Notes: generated by a model not told the origin, from the sequence alone. 64,000 bases of DNA from Capsicum annuum (GCF_002878395.1 NC_061115.1:90354471-90418470), one strand, 5' to 3'. Positions 21,700 to 33,030 are shown, counted from the first letter of the stretch. Numbers and translations are program-made.

Positions 21700-22349
21700 C
21701 CATGGATTGCATGCTTTATTGATAAAGGCGGAGTAGGGTTTTGGTAGAAGTATATATATGGAGGATATATCTTGTTCAGGCTATATCACCTCTACTTTAA
21801 AGTGATTGTCATATTTACATGATAAAGTTTTATGAGGGGTTTGAAACATGGTTGGCTGAGGAAGAAACTTGTACGGATCGAACAATGTAGATGAAGCTGT
21901 AGAGAAAGACATATTTTTGTATTTTCTTGGCCTATAAAGACTCAATATATTTGTTCTACAGTTCTAAGGAAAAGACTCAATAAATTGTAAAATCTTTTTG
22001 TATTTTTGTTGACTGTAAGACTCAATTATTTGTCCTAAAGATCTAAGGATAGGACACAACAAATATAAATCTAAGAAAAGTAACTACGACTAGATTATGT
22101 ACAGGACACAGAATATGATAACTGGAAAACACTGACTCTGAAAATGGAAATACTATGATGGTAATATGTACAGGACTTTGGTGGTGATATTGGAAAGTAA
22201 AAACTATAAACGGATCTGAGGCTAACAGTGAAGATTGAGTAAAGAAAAGTAAAACTAACAAAAATAAAAATTTAAAGCTGGCTCACGTGTTTGCAATCAG
22301 TAGATGTGTATGCAAACTCCTACTTTCTCACTCCCTCTGGGAGTGGAGA
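21700..22349 (-). other. Leader of caulimovirid copy 1, with an 80-bp duplication
   Basis: Mostly noncoding between primer site and movement protein. An approximate tandem duplication of about 80 bases is visible at 21914-22070: 'tttttgtatttt' at 21914 and 21995, and 'aagactcaat' near 21938 and 22018. The part next to the movement protein (about 21680-21800) resembles copy 2 at 22640-22770. Confidence 0.6.
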
Positions 22350-22363
22350 TGGCTCTGATACCA
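22350..22363 (-). promoter_or_regulatory. Primer binding site, initiator tRNA-Met (caulimovirid copy 1)
   Basis: The minus strand reads TGGTATCAGAGCCA, a perfect 14-base complement to the 3' end of plant initiator tRNA-Met. In Caulimoviridae this site defines position 1 of the genome. The head-to-head junction with copy 2 is directly at its outer edge. Confidence 0.9.
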
Positions 22364-22768
22364 AATAGATAAGGAGGCAGCGAGGTAGGGGGACCACCGA
22401 TGGCAACAGCTAGGTAGCTAGCTACAAAAGTCTAAATTTCCCAACATGACAGGCGGTCTCACAGCTATGTCTTTATCCCTTTGGAAGAGAGAAAACAAGA
22501 GCAAGAGAGTTTAGCCAACAAATATCATTATTAAAAATATGAAAATATTACAAAAGGGGAGGATTTCGTCCAAGTTGAGAGTAAATCTCTAAGTAGAGTA
22601 AATATGTCACTTATTGTTACCAAAACATTGTCATCTAAATATTACTACCTATACAAAGTAGATGTGATACCACCAGAACAGAAAATATCATCAACACATC
22701 TACCTCTCCTAAATCCCTACTCTATCTTTTCAAAAAAGGCATGCAACCCATAACTGCAGATTTGTTCT
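22364..22768 (+). other. Terminal region and leader of caulimovirid copy 2
   Basis: 22371-22475 matches the minus strand of 17640-17760 (terminal region of copy 1). 22640-22768 matches the leader edge of copy 1 on the opposite strand ('ccctactc', 'aggcatgcaa', 'gcagatt'). No own primer site is visible, so the genome is permuted relative to copy 1. No ORF of note. Confidence 0.65.
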
Positions 22769-23215
22769 TTGGTACAAGAAAGATCGAAAGAAGTTAAAGA
22801 ATATGTTTCTACTTCAAAACTAGACCAACATCCTATTCTTGCTACTCAAGAGGAACGATTCATCACTTTACTAATGCTGAAAGATTTTCCACGACAGTGT
22901 AGAACCCAAGGCTTCACCCATATTCACTTCGATGCTTTAGGGTTGCGTTGACATATCATGGAAGAAAAAGCCAACTAGTAGTGGAACATCTTTCACTCTT
23001 TGATACTAGATACTACGAATACCAATACACCAACTTTGGAACTTCAAAAATCATAATGAACATTGGGACAGTCTTTGTCACTATATTCCCAACTTTAACA
23101 TATCCCTCTTCAATCCGTATCTGATAGAGGCATTAAAGTTCCATGTCTAGATTCTCAGAGCTCTGCAGGTCAGAGATGCCATCCAGGAAACTCTCTACTA
23201 CCAGGTAGCTTGGTG
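22769..23215 (+). pseudogene. Movement protein relic of caulimovirid copy 2
   Basis: The first 60 codons are open and include FTHIHFDALGLR, the counterpart of HIHFGAIR in copy 1. After a stop and one frameshift near 22955 the reading continues with LSLFDTRYYEYQY and IGTVFVTIFP. The family-defining DP motif region near 23110 is degraded. Same 30K-type movement protein as copy 1, more decayed. Confidence 0.75.
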
Positions 23216-23559
23216 AGTTCAGAATCGTTCTATAGATCTAACCTTCTAGGTGGCGAAGATGCTTTATTCCTAAGCATAGATGCCACTAATGGAACTACCC
23301 AGTATACTCAAATCCCAAGGTAAATCCCCAGAGATGAACTTGTGAAAGTACTCCTAGACTCATGGATCACAAACTATGGGACGTTGAGAGACCATCCTCA
23401 ACCTCTCTAGTCCACAAAACCAACCTTTTCTAGAAGGGAAGACAACACCGTCACGATCAGTTTCAACCACTCATGCCTAATAAAGCCTTCCAAAACTAGT
23501 TTCTCAATCAATATGTACCAACCTTCTAACGACCTTCTACTAGCAGGCGACTCAAAATT

Positions 23560-23720
23560 CCTACACTGGTTCTTAGGTAGCTGTATGGAAGAGCATGATT
23601 GGATACACTACTTCAATCATGACGGATGATATAATGTATGGTACAAATGTCCTTTCTTCGAATACTATTCATGGAAGATAAATTGTAGATGCCATATGTG
23701 CCAAGGAGATACCTCACCCA
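23560..23720 (+). pseudogene. Cys-rich conserved segment of caulimovirid copy 2
   Basis: It reads FNHDG, then WYKCPFFEYYSWKINCRCHMC. It aligns with the Cys-rich segment of copy 1, keeping four of the five Cys (the second is Tyr). Flanking residues HDWIHYFNHDG and the spacing to the movement protein are also shared. Confidence 0.55.
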
Positions 23721-24272
23721 CTCCACCACAAACTAAAACAACTCGAACCAAAGATAAATAGCCTACAACTAAACTGTTCATGATGTCTCACTCTAGCATC
23801 GGTCACTCAGATGATTTCCCACCAAACAAACCCTTTGAAAAGGATAACATGAACCACTCTCCAAAGATACCATCTAAAACTCTTATCATACTATTCAGAG
23901 AGAAGATACCCCTCAGCAACACTCAACTAGCAATCTAAAAATTCCATGTGCCGAAATAGGATTCTATCCAACATCAACCAAGCCATAAAGAATGTTCCTC
24001 ACTCCCAGAAAAAGTTGGCAAGGAAAGATGAAGGAAGGAATAAGAGAACATAACAAGCATCCTCTCAATATGACAGACTTATCTGCTAGTTGGAACTCAG
24101 TCTCCAATCTATGCAGTATGATATATGTTCGTCGGGCACTTCATTATCTCATTTTTTCAACCAGTAGCAAAAAGAAATGGCTTCTTTATAAGAACAAATC
24201 CAACAACTAAAACATGATGACTTTCAACCCCAGAGAACCCATAGCTCAATACCAAAGCCAACCTTATTCCCT

Positions 24273-24620
24273 ATGTCTCCACATGCATACTCTCCACCAA
24301 AGATGAGTGATATCTTTCCCACTCCCACCTCAAGCTACCATATACCTATATCACTAAGATCTCAAGATGAAAAAGAGTTTGACATTGCTAAGCATGCATG
24401 GGAAAGAAAAGTTGCCATCGCTACCAAAAGAAAAGACAATGAAACTCAAAAGCAATCCAAAAGAAAAATGGAACCCAACACAGAAAGAGGGACCATGATG
24501 ATTTTAGGCCACGACATCACCTTCCCAGATGACAATATGATAATCCATAAGCTAGAAATGCCATACGAGAATAAAGAATGGAATGCCTTCCTAAATAATG
24601 GCCTTTTAAATCATAAGTGA
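24273..24620 (+). pseudogene. Polyprotein middle segment, copy 2, function unknown
   Basis: A 115-codon open stretch: a Pro/Ser-rich start, then a Lys-rich segment (AWERKVAIATKRKDNETQKQ) and an acidic end (DITFPDDNMIIHKLEMPYENKEWN). It takes the place of the 20184-20697 segment of copy 1. No named domain is recognised. Confidence 0.4.
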
Positions 24621-24639
24621 GGGCCATCCCATTGTGATC

Positions 24640-25990
24640 TAGATGCAAATTCAGACCAGCTTATCCAAAATCTGTATGGTTTGAACATCAATGATGATAC
24701 AGTTCCATATCCACAAGCCACAACAGTCCTTGATCCTATAGAAGAGTCTCTAAAGTATAATTAACAGAACTAGGATATTGATCCCATTAGTCCTGCTTCA
24801 AGTAAAGTAGATTCCTTTAATACAGATGCACATTCTGAAACCAGCTATAACTTTCTAGCTAATGGATATGTGGAAGACAGTGAGAAGGCTATAAATACAC
24901 TAGAATACATTGAGGAAACTCCTAAATCCTTAATTAAATCTCTAGAAAAAACCAATTCACCGATATACATGAACTACTCCAAAGAACTGGAAGTCTCAAA
25001 AGTTGTCAATGACCAAGATAGGATGATGGACGATCCAATTCCATAAAGAAGGCCAAATCTAGGTACACCAGCAAAGAAAACCATGGGAACTAGATTTTAT
25101 ACCTTCACTCTCGACGATATTAAGATTTTAGTCTAGCCCTAGAGGATCCAGGACTTTTACACTTGGATAATGACAAAGAATCTAGCTGAACGGGAGAAAT
25201 ACATGATACTCTCAGAGTTCACATCTAGATTCTCTAGAATACTCATAGACTGGGGGAATACTCTTGGGATTTTCAATTAAAATACATATCTAACATACCA
25301 TACTTGCCTTTAACATCAGGATCTTGGAAGAGGTTTTCTACGAAGATGCAGGCTAATAATAAGAAAAACTTTGGTGACATCTCTTCGAGATGAAGTACCT
25401 ATCATTTGACAGAAATTTCATCAATTTCCACTTCCAGAAAATGGTAAAGATCTACTTAGAGTTGGCCAGAGATCCCAGCCTGAAGTAACCCTTTATACCA
25501 TCACTGCCAAAGATGCTAGAAGGCCACACAATGATGATTGTGGAGGAAAAGATCAAATCCATAATTATCCCATAAATAGGATACATCCGATAGTCCATCT
25601 TCCATTATTTGGACAACATATGCACAAAGAGGTTTATACTGAAGCAAATTATTTAGAATAATCCATCCTTTGATTTAGCCTACAATAAGGATGTCCTCGT
25701 CACCAAGTCTAGCTGCTCATGACCACGCAGCAAGATAGAATAAAATGGTAGCTGCTTTTTAGGAGGTTTAAACTGCCAAGGCCTTTCGGCAATAGGTGTA
25801 GGGTAATATGCCAAACCAGGTATTTCAGTTGAAGGATCCTAAATGATTACAAGAACAAGAATGATAGCTATTTCATCTATAAAAAGCCTAGTCACTTTGC
25901 CAGAAACTGTCTTCAAGCCAAGAAGTCGAAGGAATCTATCACCCTCTTTAAAGAAATTTCTAATCACAGAGGCATCTATCTCAGTAAAGA
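24640..25990 (+). pseudogene. Coat-protein region with decayed zinc knuckle, copy 2
   Basis: Read across several frameshifts, this contains an acidic stretch, then FYTWIMTKNLAEREKYMILSEF and a basic end with YFIYKKPSHFARNCLQAKKSK at about 25861-25930. The last is the CCHC knuckle with only His and the final Cys left, the same two early losses as in copy 1. Position and layout fit a caulimovirid coat protein. Confidence 0.55.
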
Positions 25991-26002
25991 AAATGACCTT
26001 GA

Positions 26003-26489
26003 ATGGGTCTTCTCACTAGAAGAATAGCTGATGAGGACACCTTCTTCTCCATAGATATTTATAAAGAATCAGGAGACATCTATACAGATGACCTCTACTT
26101 GATATCCAGTACCAAAGAAGGAAACCAAAAGCTGTCTAGTCATATACTAATGCACAACACAGTAGGAATTCTATCTTCTGGACCAATAGACTACCCTCCA
26201 GATCTGTTAAATCCGTATGTGGATCCCTTTGATCCATCTATCCTCTGAGAAAGAAGAACTTTCTATGATCTTCAAGAGTTTAGAAAGTATAGTGGATCCA
26301 TCCTAAAGTCGTTCGGAGTGCACCCAAAATATCATTTATGCCATGTGTTCATAGCGCTAGCCAATGACTTCCCGCAGAAACTCCAATGGTTATTGTAGTA
26401 TCTATGCCACTAACACTACATTCTCATGGAGTTTAAGTATGATACCTTTAGATATTTTGATCAAATCCAACCTGCTCAGAAGAGGTTCA
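26003..26489 (+). pseudogene. Downstream polyprotein remnant, copy 2
   Basis: An 81-codon open stretch (26003-26248) with an acidic N-terminus (IADEDTFFSIDIYKESGDIYTDD) and PIDYPPDLLNPYVDPFDPS. It follows the knuckle where the linker to protease would lie. The reading continues with stops until 26489, where the LTR of G starts. I do not recognise a domain; no protease motif is visible. Confidence 0.35.
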
Positions 26490-27417
26490 TGAAATTTAAG
26501 AAAGGGGTGAATTAAAAATTTTCTTCTACGAGTCGACTACTAACCCTTCACATTCGACTAGCTTGCAGATCAGAATACTTCATAAATAGATTAAATTCAA
26601 AATAGTTAATTAAGAAAGTAATAAGAATTAAAGTAGCAACACAAAGATTTATCATGGTTTGGCACATGAATGCAGTATTTACGTCCAGTCCCATTTGGTT
26701 TCAAAGTTTTCTTAGATCATTGAAAGTTTGGCTCAAGTACAATGATAGGAAATAAGTTTTGAAGACTTATTTTTCTCTTCAGATCTTATGACACAACTTC
26801 AGTTGATGTTACAAAGTTGACTCGATCCTAGTCTTTATATAACAATTGTTAACTAAAGTTACAGAGATTTGTAAAACTAAGAATGAGACACTTTGAATTT
26901 TCTCCTTGAAGTAATGTAAATAATGTCTGTCTTCGATCTTCTTCTTTTATAGTCTTTGGTTGTGCCTCTTCACAAGGAAACCTAAGAGATTTTTTCTTAA
27001 TCAAGTATTTAAATTAATTCCTTAATTGAGAAATGTAGATGTTCGATATGTCCATATGCATCTTTGGATAACGTCCATATCAAATATGTCCGTGATCTAA
27101 ATTTTCTTTTAGTCTTGATGGTCATGTGATAGTTGTGTCCTTCCTTCTTTCATTCAGATTCTGATTAATTTCTTGATTGATCTAATCTTCTGTATTTCTG
27201 GGATGTTGATTTTGTGTTTTTGGGATGGTGATTCTCCTTTCATTTTTGAGATATTTGATTAATTCTCTTTCCATGCTTGTTTGAGTTTTGTGATCTTCTT
27301 TTGATTGGATGTCCTTCTATTTCTAGAGCCAGCTTCCTTTATTAGTGGTATTCAATATCCTTCAAGGATCCATTTGTCAGTTTGTCATTATTAAAATATA
27401 TACTTTGGAGGCTAACA
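26490..27417 (-). repeat. 3' LTR of Sirevirus G
   Basis: On the minus strand it starts TGTTAGCCTCC at 27417 and ends CTTAAATTTCA at 26490 (928 bp). It matches the LTRs of element H in the R/U5 half: a conserved TATATAA box, 'cccaacactcaa'-type region and AGTCGACT near the end. The U3 half differs from H. It interrupts caulimovirid copy 2. The flanking five bases are GTTCA; the partner duplication is not in the window. Confidence 0.85.
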
Positions 27418-27433
27418 ATCTCCCCTTTTTTGA
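27418..27433 (-). promoter_or_regulatory. Polypurine tract of Sirevirus G
   Basis: The minus strand reads TCAAAAAAGGGGAGAT just before the 3' LTR. Sireviruses typically have a conserved AAAAAGGGGGAGAT-type tract here. Confidence 0.85.
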
Positions 27434-27700
27434 TAATGACAAACATGAGTAAATATCAGTTGACTTCCCCGTCAATCAGCTTGCTACCCCTGACTTTGTA
27501 AGCATTAGTCGACTTTGCTTTCCCTAACTTTGTAAGCATCAGTCGACTTTTCTCACCCTAATTTTTGAGCAATCTTTGTTGATTGAATTATCAATCACCT
27601 TTGTAAGTTGAAAGTCAACTTCTCCTAACTGATAGGTGCTTTCCTTTCTATCTTTCTCCTCCTTCTGGCATAATAAAAAAGAATAGCATGCAATAGAAAG
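27434..27700 (-). repeat. Repeated polypurine-like units upstream of the 3' LTR of G
   Basis: Two 34-base units (27491-27524 and 27525-27558) on the minus strand contain TGCTTACAAAGTTAGGG followed by 'aaagcaaagtcgac'. Element H has the matching 'ttacaaagttagggggagca' near 48974 and a second copy near 48890. Repeated polypurine-like motifs before the 3' LTR are a reported hallmark of Sireviruses. Confidence 0.7.
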
Positions 27701-28239
27701 AAAATAGTGCACACAGATAGAGCATTACATAATCCATATAGATAGTGGAAATAGATAACTATGGATAGTCATAACTAAGCATAGCAAAGGAATTTTTCAG
27801 ATAGTAAAAATTATCTTTACAACCCAAAAGCATATGGGATAGGACCCACTTTTGAAAGAAAAATTCACAATTCACCATTTTTCCAGAAAGTAGGTAAGAG
27901 TTCTATGGATGTTTCGAAAGAACTCGCCATAATATTTTTCAAAGTTCTTAGCAAAGGAAGAGTAGGAATTTTGAAAACAAACAACCAGATCATCATTCGA
28001 GGAAGAGACTTGGGATTTCAAGGAGTCTATGCGAGAGAGCACTCGAGAGAATAACTTGACTCCTTCTTATTTGAGTCCATTAAGTCCCAGCCTGACCACA
28101 CTTATGTCAAAGCTTGTACTTTTACCAGGGTCCAAAAGCTTGGTAGTAGACTCTTGGAGTTGCATGATACCTTCCTCGATAGCCTTGAATCGCTACTTAA
28201 ATTCTTTTACTTCATCAAAGAGATAGAGGGGTTAGAGAC

Positions 28240-29228
28240 AGATTTACTTACCTCTAGAGGCTCATCCTTCGCATGGACAGACTCCTTCCTACACCACTCA
28301 TCTTCAGCAGGACATATACCAAGCTACTGAAAGTTCTAGAATCATAAGTTGCAGCAACTTCTATAGGGGGTAGGAGTAGAGATCGATGGAGTAGAACAAG
28401 ATGACCCGGGTGATAAGCAGTCTGTATGGGAAAATGGCCAAAGCATTGGCTTCCCTTACACTCTCAAGCATGTATTCCTGTATCCAAGTTGACCAATTTA
28501 TTTTGATCTTCTTGACCAAATAGTATAGCACAAAGACATCACGACAAGTGATATTGCTTAGAGAACCCTTTCTGGGAATAAGAGTGGTGGAAACAATATT
28601 GGCCATAATGTGATATTTGAAACAGAGAGACAAGGGACCAAAGTTGGTTGACAAAGAGTCAGAATCAAATAAAAACTTCTTGGCTTCCTTAAAGACCACT
28701 TCAAAGTCCTCAGTCCAGTTCTTGTTCATGAAGGGTACCACACCGGAGAACTTTGTGTTAAAAAAAGATTTTCAAATAGAAAGTCATTCAAGACAATTCT
28801 TGTGCCTAGTGCAAGAGTCTCAAATTCACCACTATCTGGGGAGAGTCAGAGATTAGCATAAAATATACGGACAGGGTCTTCATAGACAAGAAGTCCATAG
28901 AGGTGAAAAAGTAAGGACAGATCTTGAAATTTGAAGAAGTGATTAACTTTTAATAGGAATCTTTTGAAATATTAATATTCACGACGTGATAGGGAATGAT
29001 GGAGCAATTTTTATAGGAAAGGAATTTCTCTCTGTGAGAGTTTGTCTAGAATTGGTACATATTTTCTAGAGGGAAAGAGATAGAGGGATTAGGACGAGAT
29101 TTTTTAAAGGAGATGGGGCTAGAAGAGGGTCTTCATCTCTTTAGAAGAATAGACTCAGATGAGGACTCATCAGAGAATTTTAAAAGAAAAGTGGGACCAT
29201 CAGAGTAAATTCTAGAAACATTAGCCAT
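28240..29228 (-). pseudogene. Env-position ORF of Sirevirus G, putative plant transposon-protein type
   Basis: On the minus strand a reading starts at MANVSRIYSDGPTF (29228). It continues through frameshifts into a 126-codon open stretch (28741-28361) with MNKNWTEDFEVVFKEAKKFLFDSD, RKGSLSNITCRDVFVLYYLVKKIKINW and FPYRLLITRVI, then EVAATYDSRTFSS in another frame. It lies between pol and the 3' LTR, the env-like position of Sireviruses. Its R-D-V-F-V-L...I-N-W...F-P-Y-x-L-I-T-R layout resembles the D-R-A-I-L-V...F-G-E...Y-P-F-P-x-L-V-T-R part of element F's ORF2. Function unknown. Confidence 0.55.
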
Positions 29229-29735
29229 GAAGTGGGTTCTTGTCATGAGAGAGAGAAAGGTAAGATTTAAAAGAGGAGAGCGAGGTAGTAAGAGAGCCAG
29301 TTAAAAGAATATAGGAAGTCAACTGTTTGAAAGGGAATGGAATAGAGGAGTAAATATGTAACGCCCCGTAAAATCCTCTTCCACTATGAGCCTTAGAGAA
29401 TATTTGGTAAAGTGAAAATCCGAGTCAAAATCTTTTGAAAATATCCTCCCAAGTATGAAATACTTTGAAATCGTCTGGAAATCTATTTGAGCATGAATTA
29501 AGATCATAGAGGTCCCCTAACTTATGGACGAGTTGAAAACTTTCCTATCATTCAAGTTTTAGTGACCGTTAAAATTTGGTTCAACTTCAATCGACCATAA
29601 CTCATTTTATATTAAGAACTGGGTGGTTTTATTATATATCAAATGAAATATATTTTAATTATCTTTCCAACAATACAAATTTTTCCTAAATCCGATATCG
29701 AAGCAAATAGTTATGCCCATTTTACTCCAGCATGT

Positions 29736-29935
29736 CATGCTGAAAAATAGTGACGATGTTTCTGATGGGCTAGCATGTTTCTGACTCCTTTTTTGATGAC
29801 GATGTCACATTCTGATGACATTTCTGATGACATCGTCAGTTCTAGGCAGAAAATCAAGAATTTGGACCCCTTTTGTGATGACCATTCGTGACGGCCTATC
29901 ACGAACCTGGCGACCTATCACGGATGGCGTCAAGT
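29736..29935. repeat. Palindromic TGACG unit block upstream of the TATA box of E
   Basis: Several units: TGACGATGTTTCTGATGGGC, TGATGACGATGTCACA, TGATGACATCGTCAG, and 'cgtgacggcctatcacg'/'cgacctatcacggatggcgtca'. The block ends about 70 bases before the TATA box. A matching block is in the 3' LTR at 35056-35231. Confidence 0.8.
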
Positions 29936-30003
29936 ATATTTTTCCAGTAATTCAAGGGAGTTTTTGCAAGGGTATTTTGGTCATTTCCCACACTTTTTGA
30001 GCC

Positions 30004-30013
30004 TCTATAAATA
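30004..30013 (+). promoter_or_regulatory. TATA box of the LTR of E
   Basis: CTATAAATAT, followed about 30 bases later by a pyrimidine-rich ACACCCTAATT start-like region. It sits directly downstream of the palindromic block. Confidence 0.65.
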
Positions 30014-31060
30014 TGAGGAACCCTCATTCACACCCTAATTTAATCATTTTCTTTTTCAACTCTCTCAAGAGAGTATAACTAGGGTTTCAATCAAGAACCC
30101 TAATCTTCCATAAATCTTCAAGGTTTCTTCAAGAATCAAGTTCCTCATAGTGTGGGCTTAAAGAATTTATTTATTTCAAGTGTGGATAAAGTTTCAAGCA
30201 CTAAAGTTCAACCAATTTCAAAGGTTAAGGTATGTAGATGTTGATTCTTGGGTCCGTTTCATCCAAGAAGCTCAAGAACCCTTTTTATAACTAAAAGATT
30301 TTTATGTTTATGAGTTTTTAATGATTTGTATAAGTTGAAATGGATGTTTAATGTTTTTTTGAGTTTTGATTTATGTTTGCCTACAAAATTTATGAGCCTT
30401 GATCCTAGTACGTGGAATTCATGTGATAGACCCTCTTGAAGTTGTTTTTCCATGTGATGTGTTCATGACTTTTGGGTGTAAAATGGTTGAATAAATGAAG
30501 AACATTCCCCATAGGTTTGATAAAGATCTTAGGTGAAGCATAAGTGCCGCTATAGTATGTTGAATAGGAAACTCCAAATTGTGAGATAGTCCATGCATGC
30601 CTAGTGTTTGATAAAATGCCTTAGTGAGTGAAATATGCCAAGATAGCATGAAATCCCAAAGTAGGTGTAAAATTGGTCGTGTCTAGTGGTTGTTGAAAGA
30701 CCCTAGGGATCAAAGGAACAAGTCGAGATATAATGGTTGTAAATTCCACGATTTTATGCTCTTTGATATATGCTAAGCTTTTAATACATGTCAAGTGGTT
30801 AGCAAGTAAATAGTGGCATGTTAGTATGAAGTTTTCCCCCAAATCAAGTGATATCCAAATACATGACAAGACCGATATAGGTATGAAGTACTTGATGTAA
30901 GATGTCATTGAATGGGGTATAATCTAATAGCACATCTTCCCGAGTCTAGTATATGATGATGAATGGAGGTCTATGTTTCCTAAATTCTTAATGCGATGTC
31001 CTAAGAATATTGAGAGAGAAAGTATGTTGTGATTCCCAACTACTTGAAGTGATTCTTTAA

Positions 31061-31180
31061 CGATTGTGATAATACATGAATACTTGTAATGATGAATGAA
31101 TGCTTGTAATGATGAATGAATGATGGTAGTGATGAATGAATGACCGTGATAATGCATGAATTATTTGTGATAAAGAATGA
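31061..31180 (+). repeat. 20-bp minisatellite, 6 units, in the LTR of E
   Basis: Six consecutive 20-base units of the type TACTTGTAATGATGAATGAA. Units two to four are nearly identical and the outer ones are diverged. The period is exactly 20 throughout. Confidence 0.9.
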
Positions 31181-33030
31181 TTATGTCTTACTTTTGTGTT
31201 ATCAAGTCCTGGGGGTATTTATACCCAAAAATAGAGTTGTTTTCTAGAGCCTGTGTCAGTTTCTCAATAATTCCAATTGATCCATGATTCTCAGAACTCA
31301 GTGAACTATAGAACTCTATTTTCTCAGACAAGTGCAAAGCTCAATAAAGCTCGGTAATATCAGTTATCTCTGTAATCTCTGTATTGCTAGTAACCTAGCC
31401 TCAGACCAGTAATTAGCTCAGTTCTAATAGTATTTAAGTGATTCAATCCTAATCTCAGAAGTGATTCGAGTAATCCATTCAAGATCTATATCGTCAGCCA
31501 GATATCATGATTTGATATCTTTTCCATCAGATTCGAAAACAAGTGATCTCAGCGCAACTCAATTAGACCTTTTGAGTAATATGATTAGTGTCAGATTCAG
31601 TTCAGCCAGTGTTCAGTTGAGAATTCAATTCTGAGTCTTTCAGTTGGGAGTAGAAACTAGCACCGAGTGAGCTCAAGGATGGAATCTCACCTACTAGTAG
31701 AGGGTGTGATTCATAGAAGAAATCCTTGTGCTCTAGAACTACATAGCCAGCGTAGGTTGAGACATCACACCTGTTAGTTGAGGGTGGATGAGAGACATCA
31801 TACCTACTAGATAAGGATAGATGAGGTGGCTTGACCTGCTAGATGAAGGCTCCACCATTTTGGTTTGTGGACCTACTAAATGAGGGTCACATACAGTTGT
31901 CTTTACCAGTGGCATGGTAATGACACCCTTCCAACTGGGGCACAGGTTAGACCCCACCTATGGTAGGTCGGGGCATGTCGGTTAAGTGACTACTTCCCAC
32001 AGTTTTAGTTTTAGATTCAGTCTCAATTTTAGAATCAGTCTTCAGAAATCAAGACTATCAAATACAGCATCTATCATTATGAGGAACTCAGATAGTTCCA
32101 TTAATTTATGTACCATCCCATTAGATAGACTTGGTCTCACATACAGTTATTTGATATCATATTTAGAGATATGCCGTTAGATAGGCTTGATCACAGTATC
32201 AAATTTCTATTAAGTTTTTTGGTTATCATATTCAGATATAATCATATTTCTTATCATTAATAAATCTTCCAAAATCATCTGTTAAAAAGGTTGATCTCTA
32301 ATCCTGTCAGTTCAAAGTAGTAAGTCTAAGAATTCAGTCATTGATGTAAGCACATCCAGATCCTCAGTTATCAGTATCAGATGAGTCAGTGATTCAGTAT
32401 CTCATTGTCAGTAGAGAGTTCAGTCTACAGTAAAGTGGTATCTAAGTTTCAGTATCTAGAGTTACGATAATTGTGTTCATGTTCTGTGCATTCATGTATG
32501 TATTCTCATGTTGCATTTTCATGATTATTCAGTTTAGATATTGTGCATACATGAACCCTTGCATTAGCCTACCCTGTGTACATACTCGGTACATTTTTGT
32601 ACTGACGCATTTTCGCTATGGTGTTTTATTTGACACAATTGGTTCAGAGGCATAGGATCCAATTTATCCTCAACAGTTTGGTCCTAGTCAACAGCAGTAG
32701 TAGTGAGTCCTCTTCTTTTGAGGACGAGTCTCAGTTTACTACTATATTTTTAGACTTTGTTTATTTTTTATTGACGGATTTAGTTGGGGAAATATCTCAT
32801 CAACTCCACAGTTTAGACAGTTAGAGGCTTTTCAGACGGATGTATTAGTATTCAGTTTTTAGTTTTGAGTATGTATAGATGTGTTGAACCTTATGGCAAG
32901 TTTCCATTTTTTCTTCCAGATATTATGCAGTGTATATGTACAGATATCAAAAAATGGGTTAGCTTTTGATCCTTTGGGTCCATAAGCACTGTGTGATGTC
33001 TCGGGATGAGATCTCAGGGCGTTACAAATT

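Larger units (their letters stand above)
17600..22363 (-). mobile_element. Endogenous pararetrovirus (caulimovirid) copy 1
   Basis: On the minus strand the order is tRNA-Met primer site (22363), leader, movement protein, Cys-rich segment, coat/zinc knuckle, protease, reverse transcriptase, RNase H, and a terminal noncoding region. This is the gene order of a single-polyprotein Caulimoviridae member of the Petuvirus/Florendovirus/Solendovirus type. There are no LTRs. Stops and frameshifts occur throughout and catalytic residues are lost, so it is a dead relic. The genus cannot be decided from what I can read. Confidence 0.85.
22364..26489 (+). mobile_element. Endogenous pararetrovirus (caulimovirid) copy 2, truncated
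   Basis: On the plus strand the sequence begins in the last codons of a polyprotein (AATAGATAAGGAGGC, matching the end of copy 1's RNase H) followed by the intergenic region, leader, movement protein, Cys-rich segment and coat region. Protease and polymerase are missing; the copy stops at 26489 where the LTR of element G begins. Protein similarity to copy 1 is clear but far from identical, so the two come from different integrations or lineages rather than a recent inversion. Confidence 0.8.
27434..29356 (-). mobile_element. Sirevirus G internal 3' region
   Basis: This is the internal part of the minus-strand Ty1/copia Sirevirus whose 3' LTR is at 26490-27417. It contains repeated purine motifs (27491-27558) and the env-position ORF relic. 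Gag and pol are not present: element E begins at 29357 and other sequence follows E, so the 5' part of G has been lost. Confidence 0.75.
29357..33026 (+). repeat. 5' LTR of element E (3.67 kb)
   Basis: It starts TGTAACGCCCCGTAAAATCC and ends GGGCGTTACA, giving an inverted TGTAACGCCC/GGGCGTTACA terminus. A primer site follows at 33031. It aligns with 34674-35180. The TATA box CTATAAATAT is at 30004-30013. It contains a palindromic unit block (29736-29935), a six-copy 20-bp minisatellite (31061-31180), and five irregular copies of ACCTACTAGATGAGGGT between 31688 and 31890. Confidence 0.9.

Noticed and set aside
30060..30240. Cellular 5' untranslated region with TATA box at 30004
   Set aside because: The box and following sequence belong to the LTR of E, framed by matching LTR ends and primer site.
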